A program made the position numbers and the translations under genes. This document shows, in pieces, positions 1 to 8,539 of a DNA stretch of 64,000 bases (positions are counted from its first letter, which is position 1; each line of letters begins with the position of its first letter). Source of the DNA: Brevibacillus fluminis (GTDB taxonomy: Bacteria; Bacillota; Bacilli; Brevibacillales; Brevibacillaceae). Location of the stretch: assembly GCF_003710825.1 (NCBI RefSeq), contig NZ_RHHQ01000012.1, positions 496,001-560,000 on the forward strand. Direction: 5' to 3'. Under the pieces are notes generated by a model. The model was given only the letters and a program-made list of their open reading frames with translations, ran no database searches and was not told the DNA's origin.

Positions 1-746
1 CTGATTCGACTGTGAATCCGTATTTGATGACCTTTTCTTTATTTGAGGGCGCGAAAAAGCTCGGTGCGCGCATCTTGCAAAAGACAGACGTCACAGCTGT
101 TAGGCGTGAGGGCGGGCAGTTTCATATCGATACAAGCAGAGGGGAAATCACGGCCAAGCAGGTGGTGAATGCAGCAGGCGTTTGGGCCCCGCGTATCGGG
201 CAAATGGTCGGAATCGACATCCCGATCCATCCTCGCAAGGGTCATCTGATCGTCGCCACCCGCCAGGAAAATGTCGGGCTGCGCAAGGTGATGGAATTCG
301 GTTATTTGATCTCCAAGTTTGGTGGCAAGCGCAAAGTCGACCCTGAAACCGAGCAATACGGGGTGGCGCTCGTGTTCGAACCGACGGAAAGCCAAAACTT
401 TTTGATCGGATCCAGCCGTCAATTCGTCGGGTTCGACACGCGCGTCGACTTGGATGTCGTGCGCTGCATGGCACGAAGGGCAACCCGGTTTTATCCGAAA
501 ATCGGCGATTTCAGCCTGATTCGCACCTACTGTGGGCTGAGGCCGTGGACCGAGGACCATCTGCCGATCGTTTCGCGCGTGGAGGAGGTGCCCGGCTTGA
601 TCATTGCGGCAGGCCATGAGGGCGACGGGATTAGCTTGGCTGCGATAACGGGCAAGCTTGTCTGCGAGCTTTTGACCGAACAGTCGGTGACGAGCATCCC
701 GACCGAGCCGCTTCGACTGGAGCGCTTTATGGCCAGAAATCGATAG
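1..746 (+). CDS. FAD-dependent amino-acid dehydrogenase/oxidase (DAO family), C-terminal part
   Basis: Open from the window edge (first full codon at base 3), so the N-terminal FAD-binding Rossmann motif lies outside. The visible part is the C-terminal two thirds of a D-amino-acid-oxidase/glycine-oxidase fold. It has the substrate-domain phrase around NPYLMTFSLFEGAKKLGARI, a V-x-N-A-A-G-x-W segment typical of the FAD domain, and the terminal GLRPWTEDHLPIVSR and GHEGDGISLAAITGKLV blocks that close the FAD site. In hydroxyproline catabolism this family oxidises cis-4-hydroxy-D-proline to pyrroline-4-hydroxy-2-carboxylate, and the adjacent epimerase genes support that substrate (inference). Only 19 bases separate it from the next gene, so it is co-transcribed. 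A general D-amino-acid or sarcosine oxidase role is the alternative. Confidence 0.85.
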   Translation, partial: DSTVNPYLMTFSLFEGAKKLGARILQKTDVTAVRREGGQFHIDTSRGEITAKQVVNAAGVWAPRIGQMVGIDIPIHPRKGHLIVATRQENVGLRKVMEFGYLISKFGGKRKVDPETEQYGVALVFEPTESQNFLIGSSRQFVGFDTRVDLDVVRCMARRATRFYPKIGDFSLIRTYCGLRPWTEDHLPIVSRVEEVPGLIIAAGHEGDGISLAAITGKLVCELLTEQSVTSIPTEPLRLERFMARNR

Positions 747-765
747 AAAGAAAGTAGGGTGGAAG

Positions 766-1788
766 ATGAAATCACGAAAAATGTTTTCGACAGTCGACAC
801 ACATACGGGCGGCAATCCCACTCGGACAGTGATCAGCGGCTTGCCCAAGCTGAAGGGGCGCACCATGTCGGAGAAGATGCTGGAAATGAAGGCCGAGCAC
901 GACTGGATTCGTAAGCTATTGATGTTCGAGCCGCGCGGTCACGATGTGATGTCGGGGGCGCTTTTGGTGGACCCTTGTCACCCAGAGGCCGATATCGGCG
1001 TGATCTATATTGAGACGGGCGGCTATTTGCCGATGTGCGGTCATGATACCATCGGCTTTTGCACCGCGCTGGTAGAGACGGGCATGATCCCGGTGGAAGA
1101 GCCGGTCACGACACTGAAGCTGGATACCCCGGCAGGGCTGGTGGAGGTGGCAATCGAGGTTGCGGATGGCAAAGCCAGACAAGTGACGTTCCAAAATGTC
1201 CCCGCTTTTCTTTATGACAGCATCGAAGTAGAGGTGGAGGGGCTGGGACAGGTTGCTTGCGACATTGCCTACGGCGGCAATTTTTATGCGATCACCGATG
1301 CGCGCAAGATCGGACTCGAGCTGGTGCCATCCAATGCTTCCCGCATTGTCGAGGAGGCGGTGCGAATTCGCAAGGCGATCAATACCGCGGTAGAAGTGGC
1401 CCATCCGGAGGCGCCGTACATCAAAGGGGTGACGCATGTGGAGTTTTATGCCGAACCCACACACCCGGAGGCAACGGTGAAAAATACCGTCATCGTGCCG
1501 CCGGGAGGAATCGATCGCTCACCATGCGGCACGGGCACATCGGCGAAGCTGGCGGTTTTGTTTGCCAAAGGGGAAATCGGGCAAGGGGACGAATTCGTTC
1601 ACGAGAGCATCGTCGGCTCCTTGTTTCGCGGGCGCGTGCTCGCCACAGCTGAGGTGGGCGGATTGCCAGCGGTGGTTACGCAGATCAGCGGTTCGGCTTG
1701 GATCATGGGGATCCACAAGTTTTTTATCGATGAGCGTGACGAATTGGCAGAAGGCTTCCTGCTGATTCCGCCAGCGGACGATCACTAA
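766..1788 (+). CDS. Proline racemase family protein, probable 4-hydroxyproline 2-epimerase (copy 1)
   Basis: The 340-residue protein has the full proline-racemase fold signature. The first catalytic cysteine is in MCGHD (C91) and the second in RSPCGTGTS (C254), each followed by the usual glycine-rich loops. Two cysteines mean racemase/epimerase chemistry by deprotonation and reprotonation at C-alpha; trans-3-hydroxyproline dehydratases normally carry Thr at the second site. It likely converts trans-4-hydroxy-L-proline to cis-4-hydroxy-D-proline, feeding the FAD dehydrogenase just upstream. Start ATG follows GGGTGG. It sits in an operon with a second family member at 1808, an unusual duplication; proline racemase remains possible for either copy. 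Confidence 0.88.
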   Translation: MKSRKMFSTVDTHTGGNPTRTVISGLPKLKGRTMSEKMLEMKAEHDWIRKLLMFEPRGHDVMSGALLVDPCHPEADIGVIYIETGGYLPMCGHDTIGFCTALVETGMIPVEEPVTTLKLDTPAGLVEVAIEVADGKARQVTFQNVPAFLYDSIEVEVEGLGQVACDIAYGGNFYAITDARKIGLELVPSNASRIVEEAVRIRKAINTAVEVAHPEAPYIKGVTHVEFYAEPTHPEATVKNTVIVPPGGIDRSPCGTGTSAKLAVLFAKGEIGQGDEFVHESIVGSLFRGRVLATAEVGGLPAVVTQISGSAWIMGIHKFFIDERDELAEGFLLIPPADDH

Positions 1789-1807
1789 ACGAAAAAGGGG
1801 TGCTATT

Positions 1808-2812
1808 ATGCAGGCAAAAAAACTGTATACCACCATCGATGCACATACAGGCGGAGAACCGCTGCGCATCATCACAGGAGGGATTCCCCCGCTCAAGGGC
1901 TCGACGATATTGGAGCAGCGGGCCTATTTCCGCGAGCATCTGGACGATATTCGCCGTGTCCTGATGCATGAGCCGCGCGGCCACCATGGCATGTACGGCT
2001 GCGTCATCACGCCGCCTGTCAGCGAGGATGCCGATTTCGGCGTATTGTTCATGCATAACGAAGGCTTTTCCACCATGTGCGGACACGGCATCATCGCCGT
2101 CGTGACCGTGGCGATTGAAACCGGCTATTTGCAAATAAAAGGGGACAATCCACGCATTGTCATCGACAGTCCAGCAGGAAAAATCATTGCGTATGCGAAA
2201 TGTGATGGTACGGAAGTAAAATCCGTCTCTTTTGAGAATGTGCCGTCGTTTGTCTTTGCCCAGGATGTGCGAATTGAGCTTGACGGGCGCAGCTTCTTTG
2301 TCGACATTGCGTTTGGCGGCGCGTTTTACGCCATCGTCGACGCCAAGGAGCTGGGTGTCAGCGTGGAGATCGAGCAGCTGCCGCAGCTTCAGAAATGGGG
2401 CCGAGCCATCAAGGAGCAGATCGAATCGCGGATGGCGGTGCAGCATCCGCTGGAGGGGCAGCTGCAAGGGATTTACGGAGTCATCATTTCCGATGAGCCG
2501 AAAAAAACGAATTCCCATCTGCGCAACGTGACGATCTTTGCCGATGAGCAAATCGACCGGTCCCCTTGTGGCACAGGTACGGCTGCACGCATCGCTACCT
2601 TGTACAAACGCGGGCAGCTTACGCAAAACGAAAATTTCGTCCATGAAGGCATTGTTGGCAGCCAGTTCGTCGCTCATGTCGTCGCGGATACGAAGGTGGG
2701 CGAATTCGAGGCCATCATCCCATCCATCGAAGGCAAGGCATTTATCACAGGCCTGCATCAGTTTGTGGTCGATCCGACCGATCCGCTCGGCAGTGGGTTT
2801 TTGCTTAGCTGA
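1808..2812 (+). CDS. Proline racemase family protein, second paralogue
   Basis: The 334-residue protein is homologous to the preceding gene but clearly diverged. Both catalytic cysteines are kept (C91 in MCGHG, C254 in RSPCGTGTA). Differences lie next to the active-site loops (MCGHGIIA against MCGHDTIG), so the substrate may differ, for example cis- or trans-3-hydroxyproline or proline against 4-hydroxyproline (inference). The start follows AAAAAGGGG, 19 bases after the first copy. The next gene is an ornithine-cyclodeaminase-family reductase. In the 3-hydroxyproline route that enzyme reduces pyrroline-2-carboxylate made by a member of this same family, so copy 2 could be the epimerase/dehydratase of a 3-hydroxyproline branch. 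Confidence 0.86.
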   Translation: MQAKKLYTTIDAHTGGEPLRIITGGIPPLKGSTILEQRAYFREHLDDIRRVLMHEPRGHHGMYGCVITPPVSEDADFGVLFMHNEGFSTMCGHGIIAVVTVAIETGYLQIKGDNPRIVIDSPAGKIIAYAKCDGTEVKSVSFENVPSFVFAQDVRIELDGRSFFVDIAFGGAFYAIVDAKELGVSVEIEQLPQLQKWGRAIKEQIESRMAVQHPLEGQLQGIYGVIISDEPKKTNSHLRNVTIFADEQIDRSPCGTGTAARIATLYKRGQLTQNENFVHEGIVGSQFVAHVVADTKVGEFEAIIPSIEGKAFITGLHQFVVDPTDPLGSGFLLS

Positions 2813-2855
2813 GCGTACGAGCATGTGTTTTGATGAAAAGAGAGGAGGAAATTAT

Positions 2856-3842
2856 TTGCTGATTGTAAGCGCAAAGGATCAACGAGCGATCCTATCTGTT
2901 CATGAGGCAATCGACGCCGTGAGCGTTTCGTTGCAAGAATTTTCTGCACATCGTGCCTTATCCCCGATCCGCACCTTTCTGCCTGTACAGAAAGGAAACG
3001 GCACCTCGATTTTTATGCCTTCCTTGGTAGAAGCGACCGATAGCCTCGGTCTTAAGTTCGTCTCCGTCTTTCCCGAGAACGGTGAAAAAGGAAAAAAAAC
3101 GATTTACGGCGTAGTCATCCTCGCTGATGTTATGACCGGCGAGCCAGTTGCGATGCTTGAGGCCTCTTATTTGACAGTGCTGCGGACTGGCGCGGCTTCC
3201 GGACTGGCGACCCGCCATCTGGCACGCGAGAACGCCAGGTCGCTTGCCGTCATCGGCACGGGGGCACAGGCGCGCGGTGCGGTAAACGCAGTCACAGCCG
3301 TGCGCTCGATCGATCAGATTCGCCTGTACAACCGCAGCCAGCAAAAGGCAGAAAGCTTCGCAGCAGAGCTGACAGAGCAGTTCGGGACAACGGTCGAGGT
3401 AATTGTTGCTGCAACGGCTGATGATGCCGTCAGCGGGGCAGATATCGTCATCACTGCGACGAATTCTCCGACACCGGTCTTTTCCGCGCAAGCGATCGGA
3501 GCGGGCACACATATCAATGCGATCGGTTCGTTTCGGCCGACGATGCAGGAGCTGCCGACCGATGTGATCGCGCGGGCGGGTAAGGTCGTTGTGGAATCGG
3601 TGGAAGGCGCGCTGGACGAGACGGGCGATCTCCTGCTGCCAATCGAACAAGGCGTGTTCGCGCCGGAGCGCATTTATGCTGAACTGGGCGAGATCGCCGC
3701 AGGGGAAAAGCACGGTCGCGAGCGTGAGGATGAGCTCACCGTCTTCAAGTCGGTAGGATTGGCTGCGATGGACGTGGTCGTCGCCAAAGCGATGGTCGAC
3801 AAGGCGAAAGCGCTGGGCTTGGGAGTCGAGGTTACCCTGTAA
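2856..3842 (+). CDS. Ornithine cyclodeaminase/mu-crystallin family NAD(P)-dependent enzyme, probable pyrroline-2-carboxylate reductase
   Basis: I place the start at TTG 2856, seven bases after GAGGAGG (2842-2848). The frame is open far upstream into the preceding gene, but that extension overlaps a real CDS. The resulting 328-residue protein begins LLIVSAKDQRAILSVHEAI, matching the family N-terminus. The NAD(P) Rossmann site is GTGAQARGAV; ATNSPTPVF and the GSFRP motif are typical of the group. Ornithine cyclodeaminase turns ornithine into proline, while many members named this way actually reduce delta1-pyrroline-2-carboxylate to L-proline. With two hydroxyproline-epimerase-type genes upstream, the reductase role is more likely (inference). 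Confidence 0.85.
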   Translation: MLIVSAKDQRAILSVHEAIDAVSVSLQEFSAHRALSPIRTFLPVQKGNGTSIFMPSLVEATDSLGLKFVSVFPENGEKGKKTIYGVVILADVMTGEPVAMLEASYLTVLRTGAASGLATRHLARENARSLAVIGTGAQARGAVNAVTAVRSIDQIRLYNRSQQKAESFAAELTEQFGTTVEVIVAATADDAVSGADIVITATNSPTPVFSAQAIGAGTHINAIGSFRPTMQELPTDVIARAGKVVVESVEGALDETGDLLLPIEQGVFAPERIYAELGEIAAGEKHGREREDELTVFKSVGLAAMDVVVAKAMVDKAKALGLGVEVTL

Positions 3843-3905
3843 GCGTAAGCTTCATGCTGCGGATTCACCTTTTCGCGGCTACCAATAGGTGGAGGGGATC
3901 GATCC

Positions 3906-4049
3906 ATGGAATGGATGCGCATCGTCAATGAAGCTACGCCTCCCCCACAAGCAAAACAAATGGCAAAACGAAAATCCGCATGGTGGCTGCCGCTGGTTTT
4001 CGTTTTGCTGTTGCTCGACTTGCTTCTGTCCACATGGGGAAGGGGATAA
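3906..4049 (+). CDS. Small single-pass membrane protein (47 aa), unknown
   Basis: A short frame of 48 codons begins at ATG 3906 behind a strong GGTGGAGGGG site. A polar N-terminus with a PPPQAKQMAKRKS stretch is followed by one hydrophobic segment of about 18 residues (WWLPLVFVLLLLDLLLSTW). Positive charges just before the membrane segment predict a cytoplasmic N-terminus. It lies 64 bases after the reductase gene in the same orientation and ends just before a hairpin terminator, so it may be the last gene of the hydroxyproline operon. I do not recognise the family; a helper or partner of a transporter is possible but unproven. Confidence 0.55.
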   Translation: MEWMRIVNEATPPPQAKQMAKRKSAWWLPLVFVLLLLDLLLSTWGRG

Positions 4050-4052
4050 TCG

Positions 4053-4088
4053 AAAAAAACAGGCGGTCCACCAAAGGGAACCGCCTGA
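4053..4088 (-). terminator. Rho-independent terminator of the minus-strand dehydrogenase operon
   Basis: The inverted repeat AGGCGGT...ACCGCCT is followed, reading leftward, by a run of seven T. It sits 14 bases past the stop of the aldehyde dehydrogenase and also separates it from the convergent small membrane-protein gene. Confidence 0.75.
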
Positions 4089-4101
4089 CATTCGGCACGG
4101 A

Positions 4102-5541
4102 TCAGAGCGTATGCTTGATCGCGCACGTTTTGATTTGGCTGTAAAAATCGAGGGCAGTTTGGCCCTGCTCACGCGTGTGCGAGCTGGAGAGCCTCATCCC
4201 GCCAAACGGCGCCTGATACTCGACGCCCGCTGTCTCCTGATTGACCCGCACCATGCCTGCGTGTGCCTCATCGAGAAAACGATGCGCTTTGGACAGGTCG
4301 CTTGTGAAGACCGAAGCGCTCAAGCCAAATACCGTCTGGTTGCAAAGCGCAATCGCTTCTTCAAAGTCGCTTGCTTGCAGCAAGGTAGCCACAGGTCCGA
4401 AAATTTCCTCCTGGACCAATGCGTGGCTTGCCCCGACCCCTTGCACGATCAGCGGGCTGATGAAATAGCCGTTTTCCCCTGATGCAACAGGAGCCGTTTC
4501 GGCGACAATCTCCGCTTCCTTGCGGGCAAGCTCTACATATTCATTCACTTTCGTAAACTGGTCGCGCGAAGCCACGGGGCCGAGATAGGCAGCAGGATCC
4601 AGAGCCGGTGCGATTTTGAGTGCTGCGACAGCGGCAGCGAGCTTCTCCACGAATGGCTCGAACGCACTCCGCTCGACGATGATCCGGCTGGTAGCCGTGC
4701 ACTTTTGGCCGGCAGAACGGAAGGCGCCGCTTACGATCATCGGGACTGCCTTGTCCAGATCAGCATCCGCGAGCACGATCGCCGCATTTTTACCGCCCAT
4801 TTCCGTCTGATACTTGATATTGCGCCGTGCGCACGATACGGCAACCTCTTGTCCCGTCGATGTCGAGCCGGTAAAGCTGACGGCATCGAGCGCAGCTTCA
4901 TTCAGCAGGGTATTGCCGATCACGCGTCCTTTGCCAATGACCAGATTCAGGACGCCTGCAGGAAGCTGCGCTTCCGCAAACAGCTCAGACATCCGGACCG
5001 CGGTCAAGGAAGCGATGTCGGCTGGCTTCCAGATGACTGTATTGCCGCAGATGAGGGCGGGGGCAATTTTCCAAATTGGGATTGCGACGGGGAAGTTCCA
5101 AGGAGTAATGATACCGACGACCCCTAATGGTACGCGCTTGGCGTATTGGAGCACATTCGTATCCGCAGATGGGATAACGCTGCCGATGGCGCGCACGCCT
5201 TCCCCTGCATAGTAGCGCAGCAGATTGATGCCGCGGACCACTTCTCCGCGCATCTCGCTGATTGGCTTGCCCATTTCGCGGCTGGCGAGCGTCGCCAATT
5301 CATCCACATTTCGTTCCAACACCGCTGCCATCTTGGACAAATGCTCGGCGCGGGCGGCACCAGTCAGACGCGACCAAGACGAAAAGGCATGCCGGGCCGC
5401 TTCCTCTGCTGCCCGCACATGACTCGCGTCGGAATACCGAATCAACCCGACCTGTTCTTCCACATTGGATGGGCTTGTGACGACCGCTTCGTTGCCGGTG
5501 GGGGTGATCCACTCGCCCCCTATCCAGTTTTTGCTCTCCAT
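4102..5541 (-). CDS. Aldehyde dehydrogenase, probable 2-oxoglutarate semialdehyde dehydrogenase
   Basis: The 479-residue NAD(P)-dependent aldehyde dehydrogenase starts at ATG 5541, preceded by AAAGGAGGC; an in-frame ATG 14 codons upstream has no such site. Key residues are N149 in TPWNFP, E247 in EMGGKN and the catalytic C281 in AGQKCTATSR. In bacterial hydroxyproline use the last step is oxidation of alpha-ketoglutarate semialdehyde to 2-oxoglutarate. The gene directly upstream on this strand encodes the deaminase that makes that semialdehyde, and the epimerase genes face it. Assignment to this substrate rests on context; succinate-semialdehyde or other aldehydes cannot be excluded from sequence alone. 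Confidence 0.87.
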   Translation of the reverse strand: MESKNWIGGEWITPTGNEAVVTSPSNVEEQVGLIRYSDASHVRAAEEAARHAFSSWSRLTGAARAEHLSKMAAVLERNVDELATLASREMGKPISEMRGEVVRGINLLRYYAGEGVRAIGSVIPSADTNVLQYAKRVPLGVVGIITPWNFPVAIPIWKIAPALICGNTVIWKPADIASLTAVRMSELFAEAQLPAGVLNLVIGKGRVIGNTLLNEAALDAVSFTGSTSTGQEVAVSCARRNIKYQTEMGGKNAAIVLADADLDKAVPMIVSGAFRSAGQKCTATSRIIVERSAFEPFVEKLAAAVAALKIAPALDPAAYLGPVASRDQFTKVNEYVELARKEAEIVAETAPVASGENGYFISPLIVQGVGASHALVQEEIFGPVATLLQASDFEEAIALCNQTVFGLSASVFTSDLSKAHRFLDEAHAGMVRVNQETAGVEYQAPFGGMRLSSSHTREQGQTALDFYSQIKTCAIKHTL

Positions 5542-5651
5542 CTGTTTGCCTCCTTTAACGAAAATGTATTGGCAGTGTCTCATTTATTCGAACAAAGCCA
5601 TGGCGAATGCGGGGAAAGGCTGCGCCAAAAAAGTGGCACAGCCGCATTGGT

Positions 5652-6524
5652 TTACCCGCGAACAGCGAAATCGTACGCTTCCTTGATCCCGGCATAATAC
5701 TCGGGAGAAAGCGGGAGGCGCGGTGGACGAGTCGGACCCACTGGGAACCCTGCTAGCTCCATCATATATTTGATCGATTGCACAAGCTGTGGGCTCGCAT
5801 CGTAGTGGAAGAGCGGGAGCAGGCGGCGATACAGTTCCATCGCTTCGTCCAGCTTGCCTTCACGGGATAGGCGGAACAGCTCGACTCCCTCTTTCGGCAA
5901 TGCGTTTGGAACACCTGCGATCCAACCGGTCGCACCGAAGAGCGGTCCTTCCATTGCCAAATCATCCACGCCGATCAACACTTCCAAATCGGTTTTTGCC
6001 AAAATCTCGTGAACGCGGCGCACATCTCCGGAAAATTCTTTCACACCGACAATGTTTTCAATCTTGCTGAGCCTTGCCAAAAGATCCGGCGTCAGATCGA
6101 CTTTGTAGTCGTGCGGGTTGTTGTAGGCGATGATTGGCAGCCCCACGCTCGCCAGCGCTTCATAGTGAGCGACGACTTCATTTTCCAGCGGACGGTAGTT
6201 GATCGGCGGTAGCGCCATGATCCCTGCTGCACCAGCCTCTTTCGCCTGACGGACCCATCCGACCGCCTGCTGGGTGGAAGGAGCACCGGAACCGACAACA
6301 ACAGGGACGCGATCCTTCGCAGCCGCGACGACCGTTTCGACTACTTTTGCCCGCTCTTCCGCAGTAAGAGAAGCATATTCGCCCAAAGAACCGCATGGCA
6401 CGAGGCCATGTACCCCTTGTGTAATCATCCAATCGCAAAGCTCATGTAGACGCTTGTAATCAACTTCATAACTCTCGGTAAAGGGGGTGACGATCGCGAC
6501 ATAAACACCTTCAAATTTGGCCAT
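5652..6524 (-). CDS. DHDPS/NAL-family lyase, probable pyrroline-4-hydroxy-2-carboxylate deaminase
   Basis: The 290-residue TIM-barrel lyase has the Schiff-base lysine K162 in GVKEFSGD and the conserved tyrosine in AYNNP (Y134). The front motif is CGSLGEY where true dihydrodipicolinate synthases usually have GTTGE, pointing away from lysine synthesis. In hydroxyproline islands this family removes ammonia from pyrroline-4-hydroxy-2-carboxylate to give 2-oxoglutarate semialdehyde. I use ATG 6524 (behind GAGAGGAGT) and not the in-frame TTG 23 codons upstream, because that TTG lies inside the sigma-54 promoter and cannot be transcribed. It is first in a two-gene operon with the dehydrogenase. Confidence 0.86.
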   Translation of the reverse strand: MAKFEGVYVAIVTPFTESYEVDYKRLHELCDWMITQGVHGLVPCGSLGEYASLTAEERAKVVETVVAAAKDRVPVVVGSGAPSTQQAVGWVRQAKEAGAAGIMALPPINYRPLENEVVAHYEALASVGLPIIAYNNPHDYKVDLTPDLLARLSKIENIVGVKEFSGDVRRVHEILAKTDLEVLIGVDDLAMEGPLFGATGWIAGVPNALPKEGVELFRLSREGKLDEAMELYRRLLPLFHYDASPQLVQSIKYMMELAGFPVGPTRPPRLPLSPEYYAGIKEAYDFAVRG

Positions 6525-6577
6525 TTTGAAACTCCTCTCCCATGTTTGTTTTAGGAAATGTCCTCGCTTGCATTCTC

Positions 6578-6592
6578 GCAAGTCTTGTGCCA
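6578..6592 (-). promoter_or_regulatory. Sigma-54 (-24/-12) promoter of the hydroxyproline deaminase operon
   Basis: Reading leftward the sequence is TGGCACAAGACTTGC, a full match to the sigma-54 core TGGCAC-N5-TTGC, with the GG and GC dinucleotides ten bases apart. Predicted transcription starts near 6566, leaving a leader of about 40 bases before ATG 6524. Such promoters need an AAA+ activator, which for this island must lie outside the window or act in trans. Confidence 0.82.
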
Positions 6593-6608
6593 AACGGATT
6601 TAACCGTC

Positions 6609-6647
6609 TTTTCACGGCAACTGTCTAAATTGGCGTACACGTGAAAA
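6609..6647. promoter_or_regulatory. Candidate activator-binding inverted repeat upstream of the sigma-54 promoter
   Basis: TTTTCACG (6609-6616) and CGTGAAAA (6640-6647) form perfect 8-base inverted arms with centres 31 bp apart, about three helical turns. They lie 20-55 bp upstream of the -24 element. A dimeric activator site is a reasonable guess; it may instead serve the divergent chemoreceptor promoter. Confidence 0.4.
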
Positions 6648-6788
6648 AGGGGAGTGTATAAGAGATGAGAAAATGTCTGGAATGTTATACAGTGAAAATA
6701 TTTTGAATTTTTATATTCATCCTTTTACAATGAGTGAATACCACGCTTTACAATAGACAAACAACGCGATGGTAAGGGGGCTTTTTGC

Positions 6789-8498
6789 GTGAGAAACAGA
6801 ATCCGTTTTACCGTACAGGCCAAGATTACGCTCTCATTCGTCATCATCATTCTCGTCATGGTTGCGACAGGCGGCATGAGCTACTGGAAAACATCGCTGA
6901 TGGAGCAGAAAAGCGATGAGATCGTGCATGACGCCATGGTCATCGGGGAGGCGGCGCGGGATCTGCACACCGATTTGGTGCAGCTTGAAACCGGGGTTCG
7001 CGGTTACATCCTGGTAGAGAAAGAAGAGTATTTGGAACCGTACTTCATCGGGACGGCAGAGCTGGTCAAAGATTTGGCCCAAATCCGAACGTATGAAGAA
7101 AACCATCCGGTCATGAAGGATTTGATCGAAAACAAGGCGTATCCGCAAATCAAGTTGCTGCAGGAGTATTTCGACAGTCAGGTCGATCTGGTCAAGCGCG
7201 GGAAGAAGCAGGAAGCGTTGGACAAGCTGGGCAACGGAAAGCGCGCGATGGATGAGTTCAACAAGATCAACCAGCAAATCTTGAAAAATGTGAGCAATAT
7301 CGTGGACGGAGCGTCAGCGCAAACGGCGGAAGCGGCAGATCAGGCCAAGCTGACCATCATCGCAGGGGCAGCCAGCGCGCTTGTGATATCGGTTGTTTTT
7401 GCGCTCCTCTTGATCAAAGGGATCGTCAAGCCGATCAGGCGGATCAGCCGCCAGCTGGGCGAGATTGCCGATGGGGAAGGGGATTTAACCAAGACGATCG
7501 AGGTCGGGACGAAGGACGAGCTGGCCGATTTGGCTGCTTCTTTTAACCGGATGACCTCGAGCTTGCGCGAGCTGATTCGCCAGGTCGGACAAAACGCAGA
7601 GATGGTGATGGCGTCGGCCGAAGAGCTGACGGCAAGCATCGAGCAAAACGGTAAGGCAAGTGAGCAGATCGCGTTCGGCATCCAAGAGGCGGCTCACGAT
7701 GCGGAAAAGCAGGTCGTTCATATAAAAGGAAACGCTGCGGCGCTCACGCAAATGGCCGGTGGGCTCAGTGAGATCGCTGTGGGGGCTACTGAGGTTTCGG
7801 GCTATGCCGAACGAACCTCCTCAATCGCGCTAGCGGGGAGCGAACGGATCGGTAAAGCGATTGCCCAGATGGATTCGATCAACAAGACGGTGCATGACTT
7901 GGCCGATCACATCAATGAGCTGGGAAAAGACTCCCAAGAGATCGAAAAGATTGTAGAGGCGATCACAGGAATTGCGGCGCAAACCAATTTGCTTGCGCTG
8001 AACGCAGCCATCGAAGCAGCGCGGGCGGGTGAACACGGACGAGGGTTTGCCGTCGTGGCAGGCGAGGTACGCAAGCTGGCGGAGCAGTCAGCGGAATCGT
8101 CTCGTCAGATCACCGAATTGATTGTCGATATCCAAAACGAGATCAAGCGTGCGGTTCAATCCATGAAGCAGAGCGCGGATGAGGTGCAGGAAGGCATCCG
8201 ATTCGTCCATCAGGTGGGCGAATCGTTTGGGCAAATCCAGACGGCGGTGGACGAGGTGACCGGCAGAATTATGCAGGTGCGCGACACGTCTCACGAAGTG
8301 ACGAGCGGGACGGACCAGCTGTCTGCGTCCTTCTCCGAGATGATTGCGGTCGTCGAGCATAGTGCAGCGGGTGCACAGGCGGCATCGAATGCTTCCGAGG
8401 TGCAGCTCGCCTCTGTAGAAGAGATTACGGCATCGGCCGCCTCGTTGGCGAAAATGTCCGAGCAACTGCAGCAGATGATTGCCCGATTTAACGTATAG
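6789..8498 (+). CDS. Methyl-accepting chemotaxis protein with CHASE3-like sensor
   Basis: The 569-residue chemoreceptor starts at GTG 6789 behind GGTAAGGGGG. TM1 spans roughly residues 10-30. The outside domain (about 35-185) carries the CHASE3-like phrase LVQLETGVRGYILVEKEEYL. TM2 is about 187-207, followed by HAMP. The long signalling coiled coil has the conserved hairpin tip AAQTNLLALNAAIEAARAGEHGRGFAVVA. It is a single transcription unit ending at a terminator, divergent from the hydroxyproline deaminase operon. A link to sensing amino acids or hydroxyproline is possible from position only. Confidence 0.92.
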   Translation: MRNRIRFTVQAKITLSFVIIILVMVATGGMSYWKTSLMEQKSDEIVHDAMVIGEAARDLHTDLVQLETGVRGYILVEKEEYLEPYFIGTAELVKDLAQIRTYEENHPVMKDLIENKAYPQIKLLQEYFDSQVDLVKRGKKQEALDKLGNGKRAMDEFNKINQQILKNVSNIVDGASAQTAEAADQAKLTIIAGAASALVISVVFALLLIKGIVKPIRRISRQLGEIADGEGDLTKTIEVGTKDELADLAASFNRMTSSLRELIRQVGQNAEMVMASAEELTASIEQNGKASEQIAFGIQEAAHDAEKQVVHIKGNAAALTQMAGGLSEIAVGATEVSGYAERTSSIALAGSERIGKAIAQMDSINKTVHDLADHINELGKDSQEIEKIVEAITGIAAQTNLLALNAAIEAARAGEHGRGFAVVAGEVRKLAEQSAESSRQITELIVDIQNEIKRAVQSMKQSADEVQEGIRFVHQVGESFGQIQTAVDEVTGRIMQVRDTSHEVTSGTDQLSASFSEMIAVVEHSAAGAQAASNASEVQLASVEEITASAASLAKMSEQLQQMIARFNV

Positions 8499-8499
8499 T

Positions 8500-8539
8500 A
8501 AAAAGACCGATCGTTCTAACAAGAGCGATCGTCTTTTTG
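8500..8539 (+). terminator. Rho-independent terminator after the CHASE3 chemoreceptor
   Basis: AAAAGACCGATCG and CGATCGTCTTTTT form a near-perfect stem starting two bases after the stop codon, ending in a T run. The A-rich left arm could make it work in both directions. Confidence 0.8.

Noticed and set aside
6525..6593. TTG-started 23-residue extension of the DHDPS-family deaminase
   Set aside because: The TTG is part of the sigma-54 -24 element, upstream of the predicted transcription start.
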